Shown here piece after piece: positions 36,270-45,857 of a stretch of 64,000 nucleotides of DNA (positions are counted from its first letter, which is position 1; each line of letters starts with the position of its first letter). The translations under genes and the position numbers were made by a program. Where the stretch lies: NCBI GenBank assembly GCA_965228435.1, contig OZ245818.1, forward strand, positions 6,014,001 through 6,078,000. The letters are read 5' to 3'. The notes below the pieces were generated by a model. It did no database searches. It was not told where the DNA came from and worked only from the letters and a program-made list of their open reading frames with translations. This DNA is from Hoeflea_A sp965228435 (GTDB taxonomy: Bacteria > Pseudomonadota > Alphaproteobacteria > Rhizobiales > Rhizobiaceae).

Positions 36270-37052
36270 CTATTGCGTATCGATGTTTTCGACCTTGGAA
36301 ACGCTCCAGGCGAATGTGTGAGTTGCGGCGCGACGGGTGCGGATGGGGTGCAGCTCGTATAATTCGTCCCTGGGGCTCTGGAAAAAATTCAACTCGGCGG
36401 TGGCGGCGTGAAATGGGCCGTGTACGACATCGTCAGCTGTGTGGCGGACCAGTTTCAGGTCCGCTGGTGAAGGCGCTTCGACCAGATTTGCAAATCCGAC
36501 AAGCCCGTATGTCGGTGTGGAAAAAAAACCCAGCTGATCGCCTTCAGCGCCAGTAAGTTCCAATTCGACCTCAGCAAGGCGGCGGTCCTTGACCGATAGA
36601 GACCCACCGAGCATTGTTCCGCTCTTCAATGGCGCTGAGGCTATATGGTCAATACCGAAACTGCGGGTCATCCATACCGATCCCAGTTTCTTGGGTAGTC
36701 CCTGGAGCCAACCGCGCATCATTGAAAGATCCTGATCCACGTAAATGAAGGGACAAAAATTGGCGAGTGCGTCGTCAGCCCGCTCAGTCTGGATATGGAC
36801 GAAGAATTCCTTGTATTGCGCATATACGGGATCACGGAGTTCCGACCCGTCGGTTGTTACTTGCCAATCGACAAAGTTCGCGGTGGCAAGTCCGGTAGCG
36901 CCGCCCATTCCGGCTGGAAGAAACTTTTGAGCCGTGTTTGAGTCCAGCTCATATTCAATGGTGAATATCCAGGCCGCATAATGCCACGGTGGCGAGGGCA
37001 CCAGGGAAGAGCGGCCTGCCGGCGTGTATGGAGCGGTAAAACCGTGCTGCAT
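36270..37052 (-). CDS. Acetoacetate decarboxylase-fold protein
   Basis: From the ATG at 37052 (CCGGAG site 8 bases upstream) the protein is 260 residues. The conserved LPKKLGSVWMTR carries the Lys that forms the Schiff base in acetoacetate decarboxylase. The family also includes oxidoreductase- and aldolase-type relatives, so the substrate is not fixed. It is divergent from the DMT transporter across an AT-rich gap. It may act on a keto acid in the catabolic cluster that follows. Confidence 0.8.
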   Translation of the reverse strand: MQHGFTAPYTPAGRSSLVPSPPWHYAAWIFTIEYELDSNTAQKFLPAGMGGATGLATANFVDWQVTTDGSELRDPVYAQYKEFFVHIQTERADDALANFCPFIYVDQDLSMMRGWLQGLPKKLGSVWMTRSFGIDHIASAPLKSGTMLGGSLSVKDRRLAEVELELTGAEGDQLGFFSTPTYGLVGFANLVEAPSPADLKLVRHTADDVVHGPFHAATAELNFFQSPRDELYELHPIRTRRAATHTFAWSVSKVENIDTQ

Positions 37053-37076
37053 CTTGTGAACTCCGGTGGGAACCAA

Positions 37077-37466
37077 AGGGACAGGGAGGGCGGCATTCGC
37101 CCCTCATGGGTAGTCAACTGAAATGAATGCGGCGCAAATTGTTACGCATGGATCTTGCGTTGTGTAACACCGATTGGCTCACAAATCGTGCGAATGTTGT
37201 AAAATAAAACCACGTAAAAATTTGCCAAGTTATTTTATATACTTTTCATTCTATGTAATAATAATACATATGTTTTATATTACTGTTAATTATGATTGTT
37301 TGTGTAGAATTTTTGACGAGTTGGGATGAGATAGTATTTAATTTTATTTTTCATTTTACGATATATAATTAAAAATTTGAAATATTATTTCAGAAATTCA
37401 TTGTAGGCTTGCTTGCCGGACGGCGTCACGGTCCGGTTTTAGCGGGAACCCGGCTCAAAAATCATC
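37077..37466. promoter_or_regulatory. Very AT-rich divergent intergenic region
   Basis: About 390 bases between divergent genes; 37190-37400 is markedly AT-rich, with many A and T runs and TATAAT-like strings. No gene was recognised. Such tracts often bind H-NS/MucR/Ros-type silencers. No specific operator can be named. Confidence 0.45.
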
Positions 37467-38363
37467 ATGATTGCATGCAACAAAACATTCAGCCGTTGCA
37501 AAGGACGATTTGCCGGTATCGCGTTGATGTGCGGCGCACTGTTTTGTTTTGCCTGTCTCGACGCCAGTGCAAAGTGGCTCAACCAGTATATGGAGCCGAT
37601 GCAGACCGTTTTTTTGCGCTACGCGGTGAGCTTGGTCCTCGTGTCCCTGCTTCTCAATCCCTTTTCTCTAAAGAACCACATCCGGACATCCCGGCCCCTT
37701 GTGCAAATTGTACGGTCCACGATGCTGTTGTTTGCAACAGCACTCAATATCGTTGCGCTTCAGTACCTTCAGCTTTCCCAAACGATGTCGATCATGTTCA
37801 CAACACCATTTTTTGTGGCCCTTCTTGCGGGGCCACTACTGGGGGAGTGGGTCGGAGGGCGCCGCCTCTTCGCGATTTGTGTCGGATTTGTCGGCGTCCT
37901 CATCGTAACGCGTCCCGGCACCGGCGCGTTGCATCCTTACGCAATGCTGTCGGTACTGGGCGCGCTCTTTTATGCATTTTACAATCTGGCCACACGGTTT
38001 CTTGCGGCTCATGATACATCCGAAACAACTGTTCTTTATTCCGGTCTTGTCGGAACCTTTCTCGTCGTACCGCTCATGCCGATAATCTGGTCGATGCCGG
38101 TCAAGCCGACGGTTTGGTTGGTTATCGCTTTGATCGGTGCATTCGGCGCGGGCGGTCATTGGCTTCTTATTCTGGCGCACCGCCATGCGCCGGCCGCGGT
38201 TCTGGCGCCTTTCATTTTTACGCAGATTGTCTGGATGATCGGGCTTGGGAAATTTGTGTTTGGCGAGACACCCGACATCTACACGCTATCAGGGTGCCTG
38301 GTTGTCATCATTGCCGGACTGTATCTGATTTTCCTGGAACGCAGGCAAATGTCAGGATCCTAA
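37467..38363 (+). CDS. DMT-superfamily (EamA) transporter
   Basis: The 298-residue protein has ten hydrophobic segments in two EamA repeats. It starts CGALFCFACLDASAKWLNQY, typical of the RhaT/RarD-type group. Family members export or import small metabolites; the substrate is unknown. It starts the plus-strand catabolic block about 200 bases before the FAD oxidoreductase. Confidence 0.85.
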   Translation: MIACNKTFSRCKGRFAGIALMCGALFCFACLDASAKWLNQYMEPMQTVFLRYAVSLVLVSLLLNPFSLKNHIRTSRPLVQIVRSTMLLFATALNIVALQYLQLSQTMSIMFTTPFFVALLAGPLLGEWVGGRRLFAICVGFVGVLIVTRPGTGALHPYAMLSVLGALFYAFYNLATRFLAAHDTSETTVLYSGLVGTFLVVPLMPIIWSMPVKPTVWLVIALIGAFGAGGHWLLILAHRHAPAAVLAPFIFTQIVWMIGLGKFVFGETPDIYTLSGCLVVIIAGLYLIFLERRQMSGS

Positions 38364-38579
38364 ATCACAGCTGATGGATCCATTGCGTCTGTTCGAGACA
38401 CAGACCGCCGGTCCAGGAGTGAGCAGGGTCCGCTAGTTGCCAATTATCATAACCCAACGCGGTTGTGCAAACGGCTCCGTTGGAATTCTCTTGGCGAAAA
38501 TCCGAAGATAGTTTATATCCCATAATGCGGAATATAATCCCAAAAATTTTTGCTCATATCGTTTTCCAGGAGACCGAAA

Positions 38580-39959
38580 TTGAAAACAATTGTGGAGCCA
38601 TCAAGGAATATTCCACTTGTCGAACAGTACGATGTGCTGGTTGCCGGCGCAGGAACGGCCGGCATTATCGCGGCAGTCGCCGCGGCAAGAAACGGTATGA
38701 AGGTGCTCCTTTTGGAGCGGTCCGGCTTTCTTGGAGGGCATATCGCCAGTCAACTGTTGGAACACAGTGCGGGCTGGTTTGATGCCATGGGACGGCAGAT
38801 AGTGGGCGGATTGCCCGATGAGCTGGTGAAACGCCTGATCGACGCCGGCGCGTCTCCTGGTCACGTACGGGACGATACCGGCTATACAAGATACCGCGTT
38901 CCTGTAAACCACGAGGCCTTCAAGTCAGTTGTTACCAAATGGGTTTCGGATGCAGGTGTGGACTTTTTGCTGTTCGCCCCCGTTTGCCGCGCACTCGTTG
39001 CTAACGGCAAGATCGAAGGCGTTGTCGTTGAGAGCAAATCTGGACGCCTGGCATATTCGGCATGTGTCGTGGTCGATTGTACCGGCGATGCGGATGTTGC
39101 GGCGCTATCGGATTGCCAAATGCTCAGCCAGCAAGGCGATGAAACCCAGCCGGTCAGCCTTTTATTCAAGATCGGCGGTCTCAATTACACTGCGCTCTTG
39201 AATTACGTGGAAGCCAATCCAGGAGAATTCAAACTCGGGCTGGAGCCGAAAGATCTTCGCGAAGAGCCTTTTGTGAATTTGTGGGGGTTCGGTCAGTTGC
39301 TCGAAACGGCCTATACCGAAGGCGTTCTGTCGTTCAGGCGAAATGAGTTGCATCTGGCTGGAGCGGTTCAGGAATGTGAAGCAGTTGTCAACCTGACGCG
39401 CTGCGTGGCCGATGCCACGCAGCCACACTCGCTTGCGAGAGCGGAGCATATATTGAGAAATCAGATTGTGGAAAGTCTCGAATTCTTCCGCCGCTACGTT
39501 CCGGGATGCGAACAGGCGCACCTTTCCGCGACCGCTTCGTGCGTTGGCGTTCGTGAAAGCAGGAGGATCAACGGAGTTTATATGCTCACAGATGAGGATG
39601 TTCGGTCCGGACAGCACTTCGCCGATACGGTGGTGTTGGGTGGATTTCCCATAGACAGTCACGATTCCAAGGGACCGAGCATGGATGGCACCGAACATGT
39701 CAAACGCGGCTACGGCATTCCCTACCGTGCTTTGATCCCGAGCGATATGGATGGGTTGCTGGTTGCCGGACGGTGCATTTCCGCTGAACGCAAGGCACTC
39801 GCAAGCGCCCGCATCACAGGAACATGCATGGCGATGGGCCAAGCCGCCGGAACGGCGGCAGCCCTTGCAACAACATCAGGCTGCGGTACCCATCAAATCG
39901 ATGTTACCGAACTTCAAAAAATACTTGTCAAACAGGGGGCTGTCTTGCAGCTTTCATAA
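38580..39959 (+). CDS. FAD-dependent oxidoreductase
   Basis: From the TTG at 38580 (AGGAG site upstream) the protein is 459 residues, starting MKTIVEPSRN. It has an N-terminal Rossmann motif, VLVAGAGTAGIIAAVAAARNG, an inner VVDCTGDADVAA and a late GLLVAGRCISAERKALAS that closes on FAD. This matches the FAD_oxidored family (pfam12831 type). Members oxidise a range of hydroxyacids and sugars. It is probably an early catabolic step in this cluster. Confidence 0.85.
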   Translation: MKTIVEPSRNIPLVEQYDVLVAGAGTAGIIAAVAAARNGMKVLLLERSGFLGGHIASQLLEHSAGWFDAMGRQIVGGLPDELVKRLIDAGASPGHVRDDTGYTRYRVPVNHEAFKSVVTKWVSDAGVDFLLFAPVCRALVANGKIEGVVVESKSGRLAYSACVVVDCTGDADVAALSDCQMLSQQGDETQPVSLLFKIGGLNYTALLNYVEANPGEFKLGLEPKDLREEPFVNLWGFGQLLETAYTEGVLSFRRNELHLAGAVQECEAVVNLTRCVADATQPHSLARAEHILRNQIVESLEFFRRYVPGCEQAHLSATASCVGVRESRRINGVYMLTDEDVRSGQHFADTVVLGGFPIDSHDSKGPSMDGTEHVKRGYGIPYRALIPSDMDGLLVAGRCISAERKALASARITGTCMAMGQAAGTAAALATTSGCGTHQIDVTELQKILVKQGAVLQLS

Positions 39960-40312
39960 AGAGATACAAAATCGGTCAATCGTAGCCGGTGAGATTTGCG
40001 CGCAGAAAGAAAACACTAGGGAGATGAACTTCCGTGAGATTGTCCAAATCCATCCGGCTTCTTCAATCAGATCCTGTAACTGTGAAAATCCGGGCGGAGA
40101 TTCTTCGGTGCGAACAGGAACATCTGCTGTGGTCCCAAGCGTTCGACATTTACCTGTACCCCATTCGGAAGGCACAGCAACGATCCTGAACAACGGGACA
40201 TTGTTCCGCGTTGTAAGATCGGATAGTTTTAGCCGAACCTGGTCGAAGTGATTTGTCTTGACCACAGCGCCCATCCGGCAAAGCGCGGAAAAGAAATGAA
40301 AGGAGCGCAAGC
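39960..40312. other. Intergenic, no gene seen
   Basis: About 350 bases between the FAD oxidoreductase and iclR-type genes. It may hold the promoter and operator of the IclR gene; no motif could be assigned. Confidence 0.4.
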
Positions 40313-41104
40313 TTGAAGGATACTGTGGCTTCAAAGGGGCGGACGAAAACCGTTCGCAATCCTGATGAATCGCTGAAGTCCCTGGCAAAGATCATGCGCA
40401 TACTGGATAGCTTTTCCACTATTGACCGGAAGCTGTCGGTGGCGGAAGTCTGCCGCATCACTGGTTTTCCAAGAAGTACGACGCACCGCCTGCTTGCCTC
40501 GCTGAGGGAAGTGGGCCTCCTCGATCAGGACAGGCAGCGCGATCGCTACAGGCTGGGATTGAAACTCTTCGAATTGGGCAACACCGTGCTTGCCAATATG
40601 GATCTCCACAGGGAAGCGGGACCTTATGTCAAAAGACTGGGGCAACTGACCGGTGAGGCGGTGCACCTGGCGATTTTCGATGGCAGGCGCGCAATTGTCG
40701 TTCATCGCAACGATCCATCAGAAAGTTCTTCGCCCTTGGCGCTCACCGAATCCGCACCTGTGCATTGCACCGGTGTTGGCAAGGCCATATTGGCCTTCCA
40801 ATCGCAGGATACGGTTGACGCGATTGTGAAAGCAGGCCTGCAGAAATTCACTGAGGCTACCATAACCGATGGGGAAAGGTTGGCTCAGGAACTTGATCTG
40901 GTGCGCGAGCGCGGTTATGCGCTCGATGAAGGTGAGCACCAGCCGGGACTTAGATGCTGCGCTGCCCCCATACGTGATCACGAGGGCCGCGTTTTTGCGG
41001 CAATCAGCGTCAGTGGGCCTGCGTGGAAGATCCCCGCAAGTGAAACGCAATCAATCGCGGAAATCGTCATGCACACCGCGGATGCGATATCCGCCAATCT
41101 TTGA
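40313..41104 (+). CDS. IclR-family transcriptional regulator
   Basis: The 263-residue protein has an N-terminal winged helix (LSVAEVCRITGFPRSTTHRL, about residues 41-60) and a C-terminal GAF-like effector domain with the GVGKAILAF and RCCAAPIRDHEGRVFAA segments of IclR proteins. It starts at a TTG after AAAGGAGCG. It probably controls the flanking genes (oxidoreductase, DapA-like enzyme, ABC importer), the usual IclR arrangement. Confidence 0.93.
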   Translation: MKDTVASKGRTKTVRNPDESLKSLAKIMRILDSFSTIDRKLSVAEVCRITGFPRSTTHRLLASLREVGLLDQDRQRDRYRLGLKLFELGNTVLANMDLHREAGPYVKRLGQLTGEAVHLAIFDGRRAIVVHRNDPSESSSPLALTESAPVHCTGVGKAILAFQSQDTVDAIVKAGLQKFTEATITDGERLAQELDLVRERGYALDEGEHQPGLRCCAAPIRDHEGRVFAAISVSGPAWKIPASETQSIAEIVMHTADAISANL

Positions 41105-41492
41105 AACTCCGGATTATGGTTTTCCTGTTTATGCCCCAGTGCCCTACGCGGCACCAAGGGCCAACGTAGAAGTGCTGGGTCGAACTGCTTCAGCAATGAT
41201 TTTATCGCGGACGGATCGGCCGCGTTTCGACTGCGACAGCAATTCCACCTCTCAATAACCAACATCGCCGCTCGACAAGCCGTAATGGCAGCTGTTGATT
41301 TGCCGCGGCCACCATGCGGATTCAGGCTGCTGGATGCAAGCCGTTCAGCAATCTGTTTTAATCCCGTATAATGGGATGAAAAACCATTTGACAGGATAAA
41401 AACAATGTGAAAGATTTATGAAAATTTTGCAAAACGCGCACCTCCCGATGTGTTCCCAAAGCAGTTGACCGCAGATTTTTTCGGAGAAACAA
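41105..41492. other. Intergenic, no gene seen
   Basis: About 390 bases between the IclR gene and the DapA-like gene, becoming AT-rich near 41400. It probably contains the promoter of the downstream operon. Confidence 0.4.
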
Positions 41493-42446
41493 ATGTTCGA
41501 AACTAAGATTCGAAACGCCAAAAATATCCTGAGGGGCGTCCTGCCGCCACTCACCGTTCCATTTGATGCGCAAGGGGAAATTGCCTATTCCGCGCTGGGC
41601 GAGCAAATTGACCACGCGATCTTGAGCGGCGCCAACGGGATCGTTGTCGGCGGGAGCACCGGCGAAGGTCACACTTTGGATCGGGACGAATTTGCACGGC
41701 TGATGCTGGAAAGCGCAGGTGCGTTGGCGGGCAGGGGTGCTTTTGTGGGCGGCTTGATCGTCAATAGCACGCGCGAGGCTGTTGCGCGCGCGAAACTGCT
41801 GGATGGACTTGACGTCACCGCTTTGCAAATCACGCCTGTACATTACCTGTTTCAGCCGGATCTGGAACAAACGGTTCAGCACTTCCGAACCATTTTCGAA
41901 GAAACGGGTATTCCAATCATCATATACAACGTGGTGCCTTGGAACTATCTCAGTGTTGAGGTCATGCTCACGATCATGCGGGAGGTGCCCGGCGTCGTCG
42001 GCATGAAGCAGAGCTCCGGCGACCTGAAATCCGTCTCGGATTTGCTTGCCGGGGCGCCACCTGAAAATGTGGTCCTCACCGGCATCGACGCGCTTCTCTA
42101 TCCGAGTTTTGCACTTGGTGCGCATGGCGCAATTACAGCCCTGACGGCAGCTGTTCCGGATATTTGCGTACAGTTGTGGAAAGCAGTTGAAGTCGGCGAT
42201 CACACAACAGCCCTGGATATACACAAAGGGCTCAATGCTCTTTGGAACGTCCTGAGCCATGACAATCTCCCGGCCTGCGTAAAATATATCCAACACAAAA
42301 ATGGCCTTGGATATCATCTGCCGCGAGCGCCGATGCAACATTGCTCGGACCGGCAAAAAGCGGCCATCGACAAGAAGCTCGAGACGCTGATGGACAGTGA
42401 GTTTGTCAAGGGGGCGAGGGCGCCTCAAGGCGCGGTGGCCGGGTAG
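41493..42446 (+). CDS. DapA/NanA-family aldolase or lyase
   Basis: The 317-residue TIM barrel has the family motifs GGSTGEGHTL (carboxylate binding), IIIYNVVPWNY (catalytic Tyr) and VVGMKQSSGDL (Schiff-base Lys). Housekeeping DapA uses GTTGE; here GSTGE plus the catabolic context point to a keto-acid lyase or dehydratase rather than lysine synthesis. It starts the importer operon. Confidence 0.88.
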   Translation: MFETKIRNAKNILRGVLPPLTVPFDAQGEIAYSALGEQIDHAILSGANGIVVGGSTGEGHTLDRDEFARLMLESAGALAGRGAFVGGLIVNSTREAVARAKLLDGLDVTALQITPVHYLFQPDLEQTVQHFRTIFEETGIPIIIYNVVPWNYLSVEVMLTIMREVPGVVGMKQSSGDLKSVSDLLAGAPPENVVLTGIDALLYPSFALGAHGAITALTAAVPDICVQLWKAVEVGDHTTALDIHKGLNALWNVLSHDNLPACVKYIQHKNGLGYHLPRAPMQHCSDRQKAAIDKKLETLMDSEFVKGARAPQGAVAG

Positions 42447-42575
42447 TCAAATTCAATAGGGATCATCGTCGCGCGGTCGACTGGGCATCCGGGATATTGC
42501 TGCACGGATGCGGTGTTCTTGAAGCAATATTATTGGATAAATTCGCATTAAAACAAAGCATTATGGGAGGAAAAT

Positions 42576-43946
42576 ATGAAAAGAGATGAACTTAAATCCA
42601 ATTCGAACACGCTTCGACCGAAATCAAAGCTTTCACCGCATTTTATTGGCTCGGTCCTTGCCGGACTGCTTGTCGCCGCAGGCAGCGCAAGCGCAGCGGA
42701 AATCAGTTTCTGGACGAATCTGACAACCGCGTCGCAAGCAAATGTCATCAAAAAACAGATCGACGAATGCACTGCCAATCAACCGGATCTCACGGTCAAT
42801 TTCGAGACCGTACCATTCGGCGCCATGTACACACGCCTGATCACAGCGCTGCGCAATGACGATGCGCCCAATATTATGAACACGATCGAGGGTGCTGTCG
42901 CATTCATGCAGGCAAAGGGTGGACTGGAGCCTGTGACCGACGTGGTTGATGCCCTGGGCCGGGACGATTTTACCGCTTCCTATCTCAAAGCAGTCAGCAA
43001 GAATGGCGAGATCTGGGGAATTCCTGACTGGGCCTTGCATCAATCAGTTTGGTATCGAAAGGATCTGTTCGATGCCGCGGGGATAGAGGTGCCGAAATCC
43101 TGGGAGGAGTTGCTCGTCGCCGCCAAAACCCTGACAAAACCGGCAACCGATGGCTCTCCCGCGCAATACGGATTTGCCGTGCCCATGAGCCGTTCGCTGG
43201 TGGCGCCGCAGACCTATTTTCAAATCTTCTATTCAGCCGGAGGTTCAATATTCGATCCGCAAACCGGCGAATATGTCTTCGACGACTACAAGCCGGTCGC
43301 GGTCGAGTCGCTGGATTACATGATCGAACTTTACAAGGAGACATCGCCGCCGGCCAGCATCGAGTGGTCCTGGTCGGAATACCGGACTGCCTTTGTCAAG
43401 GGGTTGGTTGCCATGACCAATGAATGGGGGGCTGTCGTACAGATGGCTTCTGAGCAGAACCCATCCGTACTGGCAAGCTTTGACGTCTTTCCGTTCCCAG
43501 GACCGTCAGCCGAAAAAGCTCCGGCCGCGTCACTGGGAGGCGGGTACTATTATCTCGTCGGCAAATCATCGCCTGACAAGGTCAAGGCTTCCAAGGATCT
43601 CCTTCGGTGTTTTTACGAGCCCGAACGCGTCGCGGAAAGGGCAAATTCTCGCCCTGTGTTTGCGATACCGGCCACTAAGAGCGCCTTTGAAAGCACCGTA
43701 TATCAATCGAATGGAACCGTGCAGCAATTCCAGCCGCAGTTGAATACGATTTTCAATGAGGTCATGCCGCATTGGTACCGGTACGGAATGGAAGCCGGTC
43801 TCAATCCACTGGCTGGTCAGATTGAGGCAACGACATTCATAGGCGATGCGATTCAAAATGCGGTTCTTGGCAATATGACGTCCGAGGAGGCCATAGATCG
43901 GATTGAGACCCAGTTGAACTTCCAGGTTGAGTTGCTTTCACAATGA
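42576..43946 (+). CDS. CUT1-family ABC substrate-binding protein
   Basis: The 456-residue protein has a signal peptide ending GSASA and the fold of extracellular solute-binding protein family 1 (EISFWTNLTTASQANVIKK...). GGAGGAAAAT precedes the ATG. It overlaps the next permease gene by 4 bases (ATGA). Family members bind oligosaccharides, glycerol phosphate or polyols. The dihydroxyacetone-kinase genes downstream suggest a polyol or ketose ligand (inference). Confidence 0.92.
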   Translation: MKRDELKSNSNTLRPKSKLSPHFIGSVLAGLLVAAGSASAAEISFWTNLTTASQANVIKKQIDECTANQPDLTVNFETVPFGAMYTRLITALRNDDAPNIMNTIEGAVAFMQAKGGLEPVTDVVDALGRDDFTASYLKAVSKNGEIWGIPDWALHQSVWYRKDLFDAAGIEVPKSWEELLVAAKTLTKPATDGSPAQYGFAVPMSRSLVAPQTYFQIFYSAGGSIFDPQTGEYVFDDYKPVAVESLDYMIELYKETSPPASIEWSWSEYRTAFVKGLVAMTNEWGAVVQMASEQNPSVLASFDVFPFPGPSAEKAPAASLGGGYYYLVGKSSPDKVKASKDLLRCFYEPERVAERANSRPVFAIPATKSAFESTVYQSNGTVQQFQPQLNTIFNEVMPHWYRYGMEAGLNPLAGQIEATTFIGDAIQNAVLGNMTSEEAIDRIETQLNFQVELLSQ

Positions 43947-44902
43947 CGGTTCAGCCCGATCAACAGGTGACGATGGGGCTTGCCCCATCGTCACGGAGCA
44001 TCCGTCGTAAGGCAGTCAGCTGGTGGCACGAAAATCTCGAGGCAAGAATAGGCCTGTCATTTCTACTGCCGGCGGTTCTCTTTCTTTTGATGTTTGTTGC
44101 CTATCCGGTCTTTGACGTCTTCAGACTGAGCCTTTATGCAGTGGATTTTGCGACAGACAGGGAAAAATTTGTCGGACTTGGCAACTTTACCCAAATCTTT
44201 CAGGATTCACGCCTACCGGTGATCGCCTGGAACACCGCGGTCTGGACCCTGTTTTCACTCATCGGGCAGTTTGCCCTGGGGCTTGCAGCAGCCCTGTGCA
44301 TCAACCAAAATTTGCCGGGCATGAAGGTCATACGGACAATTCTGCTGTTGCCTTATGTCGTGCCCGTCATCGTTCTGGCCCTTTTTTGGCGTTGGTTGCT
44401 CGACGGTTCGTTCGGCATCGTCAGCGCAATGCTGCAATCGGCCGCTTTGCTGGAGCCCAATCAATCCCTCCTGGCACTGCCCGACGGTGCAATGGTCAGC
44501 GTGATCCTCGCCAATATATGGCGCGGATTTCCCTTTGTTATGATCTCCTATTGGGCCGCCCTGCAGGCAATCCCGCGGGAGCAATATGAAGCGGCGCGTG
44601 TGGACGGTGCGAACGTCTGGCAGGAGTTCCGGTATGTGACGATGCCGAATCTTCTGGCCATCACGAAGGTCATGATCATACTTCGCTTTATCTGGACGAT
44701 TACGTTTTTCGACATCATCTGGCTGATCACGCGCGGCGGGCCTGGCAGCGCCACCGAGCACTGGCCGATCTGGATCTACCAGGAAGCGATGGGCTATTTC
44801 CGTTTCGGCATGGCGGCGGCCCTGGGGGTCGTGCTTGCCGCGCTGCTGATTGGCTTCAGCGCTCTCATGCTCATGGCATTCAAGCAACGGGAGTACCGAT
44901 GA
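43943..44902 (+). CDS. CUT1 ABC permease, MalF/UgpA-like
   Basis: The 319-residue protein has six membrane helices and the EAA loop YEAARVDGANVWQEFRYVTMPNLL near residues 214-237, which docks to the ATPase. Its start overlaps the stop of the substrate-binding protein, and its own stop overlaps the second permease (ATGA). Confidence 0.94.
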   Translation: MTVQPDQQVTMGLAPSSRSIRRKAVSWWHENLEARIGLSFLLPAVLFLLMFVAYPVFDVFRLSLYAVDFATDREKFVGLGNFTQIFQDSRLPVIAWNTAVWTLFSLIGQFALGLAAALCINQNLPGMKVIRTILLLPYVVPVIVLALFWRWLLDGSFGIVSAMLQSAALLEPNQSLLALPDGAMVSVILANIWRGFPFVMISYWAALQAIPREQYEAARVDGANVWQEFRYVTMPNLLAITKVMIILRFIWTITFFDIIWLITRGGPGSATEHWPIWIYQEAMGYFRFGMAAALGVVLAALLIGFSALMLMAFKQREYR

Positions 44903-45732
44903 TGGATTCCCCGATTTCTTCCCGGATAGCGACCTACAGCGTTGCTGCCCTTCTAGTTGGTTTCATCGGATTTCCATTGTTCTGGATGGTGATTTCCTCG
45001 TTGAAGCCGAGTTCCGAGCTTTTTGTCTTTCCGCCTTCAATCCTGCCGAGGCAGATATCCTTTGAGTGGTATGTCAATCTGTTGGCAGACTCAGATGCGC
45101 TCACATTGTTCAAGAACAGTCTGATTATCGGGATAGGAACAACGGTGATATGCCTGGTCATCGGGACATTGGCGGCCTACAGCATTACGCGCTTCGATTT
45201 TCCGGGCAAGCGTGTCTTTATGCTCGGCGCGTTGTTGAGTTATGTGTTCCCTGCCGTTGTTCTGTTCATTTCGGTATTCATGATCGTGAATGCAGTCGGA
45301 CTGACGAATACGCTGTTCGGTGTGATCCTGGCCCACAGCATCCTGACATTTCCTTTTGCTCTTTGGATGCTGAAGTCCTTTTTTGACAAGATCCCGCGCG
45401 AGCTCGACGAAGCAGCATGGGTGGACGGCGCCACATACCTTCAGGCTTTCCTGAAAATCATATTGCCGCTGGCTCTGCCGGGGCTGTTTTCGGTCGCCGT
45501 TTTCGTCTTCGTCCTGTCCTGGAACGAATTTTTGTTTGCAAGCGTTCTTATCACCAGCGGCAACATGAAGACGATTCCCGTCGGCATTGCGGAATACATC
45601 ACGTCGTTTGACATTCGCTGGGGGGAAATCATGGCCATCGGAACGCTGGCGACGGTTCCGGTCGTTATCCTGTTTCTGTTCGTTCAGCGATACTTCCTGA
45701 GCGGGGTCATGTCCGGCGCAATCAAAGGGTGA
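44899..45732 (+). CDS. CUT1 ABC permease, MalG/UgpE-like
   Basis: The 277-residue protein has six helices and the EAA loop ELDEAAWVDGATYLQAFLKIILPLA. Two adjacent ATGs (44899, 44902) are possible starts. It is the second membrane subunit of the importer. The 125-base gap to dhaK contains a strong GGAGG site but no gene. Confidence 0.94.
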   Translation: MMDSPISSRIATYSVAALLVGFIGFPLFWMVISSLKPSSELFVFPPSILPRQISFEWYVNLLADSDALTLFKNSLIIGIGTTVICLVIGTLAAYSITRFDFPGKRVFMLGALLSYVFPAVVLFISVFMIVNAVGLTNTLFGVILAHSILTFPFALWMLKSFFDKIPRELDEAAWVDGATYLQAFLKIILPLALPGLFSVAVFVFVLSWNEFLFASVLITSGNMKTIPVGIAEYITSFDIRWGEIMAIGTLATVPVVILFLFVQRYFLSGVMSGAIKG

Positions 45733-45857
45733 ACCCTTCGCACGTGTGGTCTGACCGGATTTGCCATGCCTATTGGATCTGCGCGGCATTCAGATCTGTT
45801 AACCAGATCCGCCGGTCATGACTCTGCAGGAGGTGAAGGAAAATTTGAGGGAAACCA

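Noticed and set aside
41358..42428. Long open frame antisense to the DapA-like gene
   Set aside because: No family similarity, no ribosome site, and the plus-strand gene has all catalytic motifs; it is a codon-bias shadow.
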